64,000 nt of DNA, from assembly GCA_003260075.1 (NCBI GenBank), contig QLIY01000160.1:150715-214714 (forward strand), in the 5' to 3' direction. This document shows positions 45,701 through 56,000 of this stretch, piece by piece. Below the pieces are notes generated by a model. The model ran no database searches. It was not told where the DNA came from and saw only the letters and a program-made list of their open reading frames with translations. This stretch comes from Phallusia mammillata (lineage: Eukaryota > Chordata > Ascidiacea > Phlebobranchia > Ascidiidae). Made by a program: the position numbers and the translations under genes. Each line of letters starts with the position of its first letter. Positions within the stretch are counted from its first letter, which is position 1.

Positions 45701-46685
45701 ATGTTTTTACCGTTTGTACAGACTGTAGGAACCGTGCTAATGCAGATAAATATATCTTCTTTGCCCCCCCCCCTGATGGCTATAAAATCTAGACATGTTT
45801 TTACCGTTTGTAAAGACTGTAGGAACCGTGCTAATGCAGATAAATATATCTTCTTTCACATCTAATATAGAGCAAGTTATGTCAAAAATCTTCATATGTG
45901 TTGTTGTTTGGCTAAAATTTTACAAAAAATTGGATTGTTTTATGCTTAGATACGTGTTTGGGTGTTTTGTTTTCCAATCTAAATGTTTCTAGATATTTTT
46001 TGAGACAAATCTAGATGTTTTCATTCAAACAAAAGTGGCAGCCCTGCTAGTGACACAGTAAAATGCAAATATTCCATTCTTAATGCTTTTTGACGACCCC
46101 TAACTTTAGATAAACGATAATGTGTAAACAAAATGGCTCACGGGTTGATTTAAATGGTGAGTCGGGTGATTTAAATATGACAGGTTCAGGGGTGATAAAC
46201 TTGGTAGAGTGTTAGGTCACCACGCGTACAGAGAGAAAAGGTTGGGGACCATTGGCATCATTATTGGGCATGCAATCAAAATTCATGCGATTATTCGCTC
46301 TGAGCACATACTAACCATAAACTGCCTACTGCTTCGAAAGACCTACAAAGCTTTTTTGCACAAAAATTAAAAGACCAAGTATTGTACTGTTACAATTTTG
46401 TGATACGTGCATTAAAGCAAGTTTTACTGTTATTTTTGCAGGATTTGAGCCATTGCCTGGTAAGTAGTATTAAGTATTTTGGGTAGGGGTAAAAGGGCTT
46501 GATATTTTTGCAAATGTTTTTTGAAAAGAGTATTAAAAACAAACGGATGTTAACCACACCACCGCACACTCCCCCCTATAACACTATTTTTACTCTTGCT
46601 TCTGTCTGTGTGTATCTTTGGGGATGTTAATGACTAAAGCTATCGACAGCATCTTTGCCTACCGTATTTACATTTTTGTTAACTA

Positions 46686-46758
<73 letters not shown>

Positions 46759-47272
46759 ATCCGGCCCGCGACAACATTTTTGGTTTGCCAAATCGTATTA
46801 ATAACTTTGTAACATTGAAAAATTAATCTGCTCCTTACAAAAGTTTCGCTGTCACGATATGTACAATACAATATTACCCTAGTTTCATAGGATTACAACG
46901 GCCAGGATTGATCCAAAGTCAGTTTGTTACGTCACAGATAAGACTTCGGTGTTAATTGTGCGCAAACAATTGCCTTCTTTTGTTATTTGTGACGTATTAA
47001 CAGTCGCACCACCAGATTTTAAGAGATTGTAGAATGTAGAGAGACCATTTCGGTACCCCTATAAAAATGGCTTCGCGGGTCAAGGTTGGAAAGACGGCAC
47101 TAGGACATGAAAACTATGCGGCCCGCGCGAATCATTATTTAACTTATCCGGCCCGTTGTGAAAAAAGTTTGGTGGCCCCTGAATTATACTATGGAACCCA
47201 ACCATGACGTCATTAACGGAATTGTTTCAAAACAGGAACCTTAATTTGTGAGCAAAAGGTGGCTCCCAGGGA

Positions 47273-47330
<58 letters not shown>

Positions 47331-50300
47331 ACCAGTTGCACCACGCGTGTTACCTGCAGTGTTGTCTGTGGACACTGTCAAAAAATTACCCCTGGTAAAT
47401 GGCTGGAATCAAGTTGGGCAGAAAAAGGGATGCCCCCCCCCCCACCAGTTGCACCACGCGTGTTACCTGCAGTGTTGTCTGTGGACACTGTTAAAAAATT
47501 ACCCCTGGTAAATGGCTGGAATCAGGTTGGGCAGAAAAAGGGATGTTGTCCTGCTGGAAGTCGAACTGGCACAGTCTATTTACATGGATTTTCATGCTGT
47601 GTGGATAAAGTTTTCAATGCTTCTGAGAAATTTTGCTGTTTAGAAAAAAACAGGTGACTTGCTTGTTTTTTGTCTTTATTTTCAAACTGATAAACCAACG
47701 TGATATTTAAGGAAACAAAAGGATTTTATGCAGCAGTACTTCTGGTGCTAGAACTAGCGCCAAAGAAGTAACAGAATAACAACTAGAAGAAAACAAGAAA
47801 TAATATATGGGGCTAAATTTAAAAATACGTTCGTCTGATCTGAGTTACAATGTTTAATATTAAAGACTGCCTTTGGAATGGCATATTTAAAAACATTTAT
47901 TTTTTACTTTCAGAGTATTGGACATTACCCAGGACAATGTGGAATATTGTTACCCTCTGAATCAGCCACATTTCTGTCGGACGAGTGACCTTCAGGTAGC
48001 GCCACAACAGACATTAGTTTGTGAATACGCAAATAAAGAAAAAACACCGACCACCTGCGAGTTTCAATGTCCGAAAGGAAGTCAAGTGAGAGGAACCAAA
48101 GCAGCCACCTGCACCACTGTTGGAACTTGGAACATTCAACCGCAATGCTGTAAGTTGTTCTTCCAACAAGAGACACAAATAAACAGAACTTGAGTAATAA
48201 ACTATAGATATCAGGCTGTCGAGCGGCACTTGCGATCACTCAAATTGATTTATTGTATTGTATTGTAAGTTGGTTTATGTTCTTATTTTGCGTCTGACAG
48301 AATTAAACATAAACAGCACAGGTAAAACACATAATTAATCTTTGACTTTTTTGTACTGGAATGGAAACAGTATGTAATAAGTATCATGCTTCATAAAAAC
48401 GTCACATACTAATACACAATTTACTTAATCAATCTCTAAAGGCCGCATTAGTTTCAGACTTGGTACAGTTAATTTGTGATGTTTTTTTTTCATAATTAGG
48501 TTTTTTTTTATTAACACGATTAGATATAATGTAAAGACTAACAACGTTTAGCATTTCCAGGGTTTCTGCAGGTCATATTAAAATCTCGTAAGCCCTAAAG
48601 CACTGTGGTAATAAACCCGTTTAGCAAGCGAGAAGTATGCGGTCTGTTGATATATGTCCATCATATTGTGTAAAGTTAAGTTTACATATTTTCGTGTTAT
48701 TATCAAAATCACCAACAAAAAATTGACTAACAAGTTATGTCTTAATTTAACACCTAATTGTACAATACATTTATGGGTCAATCTAAACCCAAGCAAATTT
48801 TAGAGTTTTGTGGAATAAGCAAAAATATTATTAATAACATTGAGGGCGACAGAGGTTTTCGCTGGCGGCTGATTGTGACATTTTCTTGCACACAGCAGCC
48901 AAGCCCACATAGGCTTACAATAGATTTTATCGACGTCTATCTTTTCACGTGCGACATTAAAGATTTAAAACCAGTTTACCCAGTATTAAAAATGATGTAG
49001 GCTTTTTGTTACCTAATGTGTTGCAAAGATTTTAGTGTTCGTAGCCTGGTGATTTACCATGGTTAACGTGTATTGTTAGTAGAATAATGTGGCATACCTT
49101 TCAGTTCAACTCCAAACCTATTTGGGTGAGGTAGGGCTCAAAAAGCTGTAGGGCAACTTTTTCTACGACCGTATCAGGCTATGGTTGTTGGGCATAGACA
49201 ATCACTGAAACTAGTGTCAAGTTGTCTAAAACTCTAAATGACAAAATTTTGTTTGTTGCAATAGGTGAGGGGTGTCCTCCTTCCACAAAAAAAGATATTT
49301 GGTTTATCGCTGACGTTGATTCTGGTGTTGGAATCGGCGGACTGAGTGACGTACAATCTTTTATCAAAGGACTTATTTCCTATCTACCAGTTTCAGCGGT
49401 TCGTGTTGTTTAAATTTGTATCTCCAATGATAGTGAATAACAATTTTATACGTATTATATTTTCTATGATATTCGTATACCGTTTGATAATTTCTCGATT
49501 TTGCACCCCCCCCCCTCTTTTATCAAAGGACTTATTTCCTATCTACCAGTTTCAGCGGTTCGTTTTGTTTAAATTTGTATCTCCAATTGGTAAACACGAT
49601 CTGGTGTCAATTTTACCAATAAAATACAATAGTTTTTTTCCAAGAAATTCACAGCATATATTCAACCATTTTTAGGTGGTCAATGTAACTAATTATGAAT
49701 ATAACAAAGGCACTCAGTTGCTTTATTTATTATGCAGGAATCAGTTCGGGTGGCTCTTACGGCATTCAGTCGTTCAGTCTTTACTGACATCAGTTGGACG
49801 TTATCTGACTATTCAAATCACGAAGAACTAAACGCAGCAATAAATTTAGTCACGAGCGACGGTAAGAAAAGTTCACTAAGCTTATTGTCTGTTCCGTTAA
49901 TGTATTTTTTTAGATTTTTTGTTTCTAGGTGTCAGTGCCGGATTAAGGATCTGCTGGCCTGTAGGCACGTTTTATAAGTGGCCTGAAAATCAGGGTTGCC
50001 AAATAAAAATTAGAATTATCAGTGTTGCCAAATCATTGTCACAAAGAAAAGTGGCCTGGATTTTTGACTGGCCTGTAGGCACGTGCCTACTTTGCCTAAT
50101 GGTTAATCCGGCACTGCTAGGTGTTCGCGCTAAGCACTTTCAATATCCCTCATTGGGACGTGTGGCGTGGGAGCTTAAAAATATGTCTTAAACCTGCCAA
50201 GTTTGACGATGATTTTTCCCCACTGATCTATCAGCATTTTTGTACATAAAATACCATGCGTAACTGTTTGGTATGCGACTTATGTCTTGGGCAGCCTTTT

Positions 50301-52011
50301 TGATGCTATATTCACAAATTTTTTAGATCTTGGTCGAAACACTGGTGCAGCATTACAATGGGTGGCAAACAATGCTTTTACTGAAGAAAATGGTGACCGC
50401 ACTGATGTGGACAACGTCATCGTTCTTGTTACAACAGGTATGTAATAGACATCTAGTAACCTAAGAAAATCAGACAAAGTAGTACCGATACGTACAGCGT
50501 AATAAGCGTTTGCAAATATTTAAAAGCAAATTTTGTAAAATGCTGAGATCGAGCCTTTACAGTTGGGGTGAGGTCTTATATTAAAAAAATATTAATAAAC
50601 CCAACTTATAAACTTGGTACAAAGCTTACATTTAGCCTTGTTCCTAACCTAAAATCCCAGTCTCACTGTTAATTTAAATTACTGGCACTTTACGCCAGCT
50701 GGCGGTATTTAGCAAACTTTGACCGTTGTGAGTTCTTATGTTAGTTGCTCTACCACAGGTAGGTTTGCGATGTAGGCCTGTTGATAAAATTTTACTAAAT
50801 TTAATTAAAATGGATTATGATGGTACTTCAACACACTAAAATAATAAATCGATTTTAATATTTTATTGTGTCAAAATTTACTGTTTTACGGGAACCCAAA
50901 GAGAGAACAAGTGATAAGCTGTGCCAGAGTCTTCTGTGTCCAGCAAAGCTCTTATATTCCATTACATGTTGTGGTGTAAACCAATGCGATTGTCTACTCC
51001 AGTGCTTTTTTAAAGTTGCTGTGACGAACTCATGCACCCTGTTTACTTATAAGGTAAACTGAGGTAAAAAGCGACATGAAAAGTCATTATGCATATCATC
51101 ATGTCAATTAAACCGAACGGAGCAGCCGTCAATCCGCACTCCGCGCAAAACGTCTTTTGACGTAGATATACGTCAACCGCACTGAAGGTGTTAGACATCA
51201 ACATTTTTGAAAAATACAGAGGTTCAGTTATACATCAGTTGAAACCTACATCTTTTTCTAATATCATGAAAGTCAAATACTAATGGTTCATTAAAAGTTT
51301 ATGATGCACCCTTGTATACCTTTTCGTACTGGTGCACCCCATGCATATTTCGTGCACACCGGTCGAAGAGCACTGGTCCACTCTACGTCTTGAATTTGAT
51401 TCATACTTGGTCGTGTCTGCAAGTCCGGCAATAGCTTAAAGTTTTACTGATTTTTTATTTGATGTCAGATTGTGTAAATGTGTATTGGGGAAAAATATAC
51501 TTGTCTTCTACGTTGAGCAATGCTTCTATATTTATTTTCAATAAACAAATAAAGGCGATTTTAGCGCATTATTTTACCATAGCAGGAAATTCTCTTAAAC
51601 CCAGCACAAGTAATGTTTATCTTGCCTGTTGTCTGGTGGAAATCGCAAGTAGAAAATTGAACGTAGGCCTAAGCTATGGTTTCGCTGGAGTATATAGCTC
51701 CTAAACTAGATTTTTTTTTCATAAGGAGCAAATGTTAGAAAACAGACAATTTTCTAGTTATTAAACACTACAAAATAATATTTTTAAAACCCGCAGGCAA
51801 CCCCGATGACGAATTCGGCCAAGCAGCAGATATGTTGCGTGAAAAGGGACAGTTGGTCATCATCGCTGTTGGGCCGGATCCAACCTCGGAAGAACTGGCC
51901 ACCAATCCATCATCAGAAAGTGACTTTCTACGCGTTCTGCGCTTTGCTGACCTTGATCAATTCAGAAAGTCTCTGTACACTAACCTTTGCGGCGAAAATT
52001 GCCTAACATAA
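42756..52011 (+). CDS. Secreted or anchored CCP (sushi) - vWA protein, 11 coding exons
   Basis: Exons: 42756-42879, 44904-44933, 45062-45082, 45424-45450, 46442-46459, 47236-47653, 47914-48149, 49265-49398, 49738-49861, 50327-50437, 51797-52011. The N-terminus MRKKPGSLFFFIVFFSAF is a signal peptide or anchor. Four mini-exons of 30, 21, 27 and 18 nt, all phase 1-1, encode acidic Pro-rich pieces (GEPVPPDDKP, ELPPPDE, PESAPHDDP, GFEPLP). A Cys-rich part has GCCPAGSRTG and FSCCVDKV. One CCP module has CEFQCPKGSQVRG then WNIQPQC. The vWA domain begins DIWFIADVDSGVG, continues VRVALTAFSRS and LGRNTGAALQW, and ends LYTNLCGENCLT. The metal site is degenerate (DVDSG for DxSxS; TTG where Asp is usual). 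Exon 6 is disrupted by a 56-C tract and a duplicated segment, so its sequence and length are uncertain. CCP plus vWA recalls complement factor B, but no protease domain follows. AATAAA is at 52103-52108. Confidence 0.78.
44196..44705. mobile_element. Complete hAT MITE (CAGGGGTCACCAAACT family)
   Basis: Termini CAGGGGTCACCAAACT and AGTTTGGTGACCCCTG are perfect 16-bp inverted repeats. Flanking ctccaggc is a perfect 8-bp duplication (44188-44195 and 44706-44713). It is 510 bp with several 'ccggcccgc' words near both ends and is non-coding. It lies in intron 1 of the CCP-vWA gene. Confidence 0.92.
45601..46046. mobile_element. hAT MITE (CAGGGCTGCCACT family), with internal C-tract duplication
   Basis: Termini CAGGGCTGCCACT and AGTGGCAGCCCTG, with a perfect ctagtgac 8-bp duplication at 45593-45600 and 46047-46054. 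Inside, 45679-45762 recurs at 45775-45855 after 10 C (45764-45773). The native element is therefore about 95 nt shorter than assembled if that junction is artificial. Confidence 0.88.
46688..46756. repeat. 69-nt poly(C) tract
   Basis: Uninterrupted C run that replaces the left end of a hAT MITE (see 46757-47181). It is likely a filled gap. Poly-Pro and poly-Gly frames across it are spurious. Confidence 0.9.
46757..47181. mobile_element. hAT MITE lacking its left end
   Basis: 'tcatccggcccgcgacaaca' onward aligns with 44240-44705 of the complete copy and ends AGTTTGGTGGCCCCTG at 47181. The left terminus is missing, and in its place stands the 69-C tract. Confidence 0.75.
47275..47543. repeat. 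56-C tract plus duplicated exon segment
   Basis: A 56-C run (47275-47330) is followed by a segment (47331-47432), then 11 C (47433-47443), then the same segment again (47444-47543) with two substitutions. All of this lies inside exon 6 of the CCP-vWA gene. The second copy is in the frame that continues to the GCCPAGS part. The first is in another frame, though still open. Confidence 0.85.
49358..49588. repeat. Duplicated end of vWA exon 8 joined by 10 C
   Basis: The end of the exon plus following intron (from about 49358 to 49425) recurs at 49516-49588 after ten C (49506-49515), with a couple of substitutions. The second copy lacks an acceptor and cannot act as a full exon. Confidence 0.75.
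49933..50116. mobile_element. Short hAT MITE (CAGTGCCGGATTAA family)
   Basis: Termini CAGTGCCGGATTAA and TTAATCCGGCACTG are perfect inverted repeats. The ctaggtgt 8-bp duplication is perfect (49925-49932 and 50117-50124). It is 184 bp and lies in a vWA-gene intron. A relative is at 32340-32513. Confidence 0.9.
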
Positions 52012-53077
52012 CTTGCACTAACGCATTTGCTTTATAAGTGTCCTTTTTCGTATGTTCTGTTCCACGCGCTGGTGTTCGCATCACTTATATCAACATCATG
52101 GTAATAAAAAGTCTATGCTTTCGTGACTTTTCAAGGCTTCAAGGTGTTTGGATAGTCCGAGGTGGGGCTACATTAAATGTTCAATAGTAGGAACAGTTTA
52201 TTGCACGTTGGTGACAAAATCAGATAGTACATGAAGAATATAGATGTTTGCACCAAAACTTAATTTCCTAATACATTCAGTCAAGAAATTTTTAACTTTG
52301 GAAGTAATACTTGCCATACTATATAAACCAACAAACACAGCGTGACCCTGGGAAATGCCGCGATAAACCAGTTTGAGTGACTGCATTTAAATAGAATTAG
52401 GTTCAGAAGCAACCTATGGATAACATAAAATCAAATGTATGTGAAATTAATAAGGGAATCTTCAAAAATGGGTAAATGGTAACATTTTGTACGAACGGTT
52501 AATAATTTATGCGCACAAACAATCACACAAAATGCACTTGAGATAGTGTAATATAAAATGTTTAAGGCATTTGCTCAAACACCATTGGGTTACAGAAGGC
52601 ATTAAAAAAAACTTTTATACTGTACGTGGAATATTCAATTTGGTCAAGGTGATTTTGTTAGATCATTCACATCATCAAAAGGTTTAGTTGACACGACGTT
52701 AAACTACAATCTCGGATGGCTGCAATAGCACATGTCATGAGTTTGCATTTAACATGTTTTGTAATGCTCAACTTAACGTTTCGTCCACCTAATTTTCTGA
52801 CAAAGTGACAGAGTCGGAATCAAATCGTCAAACCTGAGTTTAGGCAGAGTTTCCGCGTTTGCTCAATATTTTGCTACATTTGGCCAGAGTCAAAAATTCT
52901 TGGCTTGAATCGACATAAGTCATACCAGACTGGCTATTGCACGCTGTTCCGAAAAATTAACACATAAGCAGCTATAGTATGACAATAAACTTCTTATGTT
53001 GAACACTGGCAGATTCCGCACATCAACCAAAACTTGAAATACTTATGGCTTTAACAAATTCATATGGGTGTTAAATT
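52012..53077. other. Convergent intergenic region
   Basis: Lies between the stops of the CCP-vWA gene (plus) and CCDC22 (minus). A plus-strand AATAAA is at 52103-52108 and a minus-strand AATAAA at 52197-52202. The two transcripts may therefore end within about 100 nt of each other. No other gene is recognised. Confidence 0.55.
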
Positions 53078-56000
53078 TTACTGTTTTCGTATTGCTTTAA
53101 TCATTTCAGCGTTTTCTCGTTTAATCTCTTTGTAGTCCTTCATTATCTTTTTCAGGTTTTCTTCTGCATTCTTTTGTGACTCCGTGTCAATCTAACAAAA
53201 AACATGCAATATTTTAACATACCAGCCATGAATTTTCCGTTGCATTCCAACCTATTTTATAAACGAGTTCGCGGTATTGTTCTAAACTTACGATACTAAA
53301 AAAAATAAAACCGAATGTACCTGGTCTTCCAGTTCCCGTACTTCTCGCAATATTGCCCCAGTCTCTTCAACTGTCCGAAGTAACTCGGTGCAGCCATCAT
53401 GAAGTGACACAAGATATTTGTAAGCTTGACGAATGTTTTCGTTTTTTCTTGCATCCTGATAATCACAACAAAACATTTTACACAAAAGTACCTTTGTTTT
53501 TAGCTTTTTTAGATGCTTGGTTGTTTTTAGCATTTTGTTGATGCTTGGTTTTTAAAAACTGGCCAAAATAGACTTTTTTGTGTGGCTGAAAAGGTATATT
53601 ACCTGCCCCATGGTCATACGCATTAGACTTTTGTAAGACGATTGTGTGCAAACGATGCAAAATATGCAAACAACACACAGCACAATAACATAGACCAGTG
53701 GTTCTCAACTCGTTTCAGGCCATGGACCACCGCGCAAGTAAAAATAATATCGTGGAGCATTTTATTTAAGAACAAGGTCGAAGTGCGCATACAAAACTAC
53801 TGTTTGGGCTTGAAACATAATTGTTTGAAACCGATTTTCAATAAGTGAGATACAATACTTAACAGCTAACATTTTGATACTCTTTCCATATGTAATATGC
53901 AATAATCTGTAGTTTATCACCAAACTTAGTGGACGTCCTGTGAGCCACCCAAAAAGTCATCACGGACCACCAGTTGAGAAACACTGACATGGACAGTAAT
54001 TTCAACAAAAATTGACCACAAAATATCTTAGTTTTGTACATGTGTATGGTTGAAAATCTGGACTTGGAGGCACCAGTGCATTGAATAAAATATAAATCCA
54101 TTTCTTTGAATCAGTAGTCTATTTATGAACAAAACATATGGAGACACTGGACTAGAAGGTCGTTGGTGAAGTAAGGAAGGTTGTGCACTTATGTAATAAA
54201 ACTCAGAATCACACCTTAAACATGACTTCATCCACTGCAGTAAATGTTCGGTCAATTCTTCCTTTCATTTTGTTGATCTGCTTCTGGACATCCTTGATCT
54301 CAGAAATCACTCTTCCTATTTCTTCCTGTTGTTTATGGATGCTCGACACAATTTCGTGGATGCGTTTGGTGTAAGATTGTCGTGATATGTCACGCTTCAT
54401 TGATTCCAACTCTGTTGACTAAATACAGTTCCTTCAGTATCACTAACTGTATACATACCACTGAAGTATTGTAAAAAAAGTATAATCATTTTTTTTCGTG
54501 TGGGTATACAGTTTGATTCTGTGCTCTTTGATCCACACCGCTAACAACCTATTTTTTCTCAAATACTTCTAACACACACAAAAAAATGTCCAGATGCTTC
54601 ACTGAAAATGTAACAATCATAAAGAACAAACCAGTTGTTTGATCATTTGTTCTTTCCTTTTCGTTTCCTCAGTGGCTTCTTTCATTCTTTTGCGGATTAG
54701 TTTAATTTCCTCCAATTTTATTTCAGTGTTGTCCTGGTTGTACAAGTCAGGGTTTATTACAAGAATAGTGGTCAAAATATTCAACAAACCTCAGATAATT
54801 CTGTTTTTTCCTTAAACTCTTTTATTTCATTTATCATTGGCAATCTTCTTTCCTCCCACATTTTGCCCAGGCTTACAATTCTCTGTTGGTTCTTTTCTAT
54901 AAGTTTCTGTCAAAATATATATCGTTTAAAAAGGGAAAACTTTAGCACAATAAAAACAAATTACAGTTTAGAAAAGTTACAAAATACAAAAATATCACTT
55001 AAAGGCAAATTTACAAGACTGGGTAACCTGTAACTTTTCCATGTTTTCCTCAGCATTTGGCAAAAGTTGACAAGTTTTTTGTTGAACAACAATTTTCTTT
55101 TCAGCTTCTTCAGTTGAAACTTCCAACTCACCGATTTCAATTTTCATCTGTTAGGTTTAGAAAAAATTTTGACAAAAAAATAAGTAAATACAAAATGCAC
55201 TACATCATCATTGAGGGCAATTTTGTGTGAGCAATAAGAGGCATTTTATTATGTATTTTGATTGGTGCACCTTAATAAACTAAACTGACAACTTGACTGC
55301 TTGTTGCTACCTGCCTTAATGCAAAACAAATTTTGGATTGTGCTAATTGGAGATTCTACATTTCGTTTCATGTTTCCACTGGGTAAAAATGTTGCCAAAG
55401 TTTCATGCTTGTAACAGGTCTTGATTCGAATTGCAACCTTTAAGGCAATAGGAGGAATGGAATTACATTTGCATCCCAGGTGGTAGCGACTTGATATTGC
55501 TTGTGGCTTCGTTACATCATCGCCACAAATGTATGGAAATATTGTGTGCATTTAAATGTAAAATGGATTATTTGCCTGTTTTATGGAGGTTTCCATTTTC
55601 TGCATTTTCTTTTGGTACTTTACACATTCTGTTTCTTTTCTTTCAATTTCCTCCAGTAATTTTGATTCTGTTTCTTCAAATCGCTGTTCGTCTGAAAGTT
55701 CTACTTCTTTTATCTTTTCCACATGATTCTCATGAATTGCTTCATTGTGATTTTGCTTAAAAAAAAAAAAAAATTAGTTGTGAAGAACAAAAATTGGGTT
55801 ATAAACCTTAAAAAAAATGTTACATATCTCCATGACAGTTTGTAAAAACATGGTTTTGCAATACTTTTAAAGAACTTTATACATTACTCTACACACTTTG
55901 TTGACATTCTGCTCTTGATCTTTTCCATAATTTGAGCTTTGAAGATGTTGTGGTTTGCGAGGAATTATCGGTCGAGAATTTGTTAAATTTGGAAGGGTCT

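Noticed and set aside
46618-46871. Poly-Pro and poly-Gly open frames
   Set aside because: Produced by the 69-C tract inside a hAT MITE.
48301-48321. 21-nt micro-exon between AG and GT in the CCP-vWA gene
   Set aside because: In the phase set by the preceding exon it creates an immediate stop (T+AA). The next real exon joins directly in frame. At most it is a poison exon.
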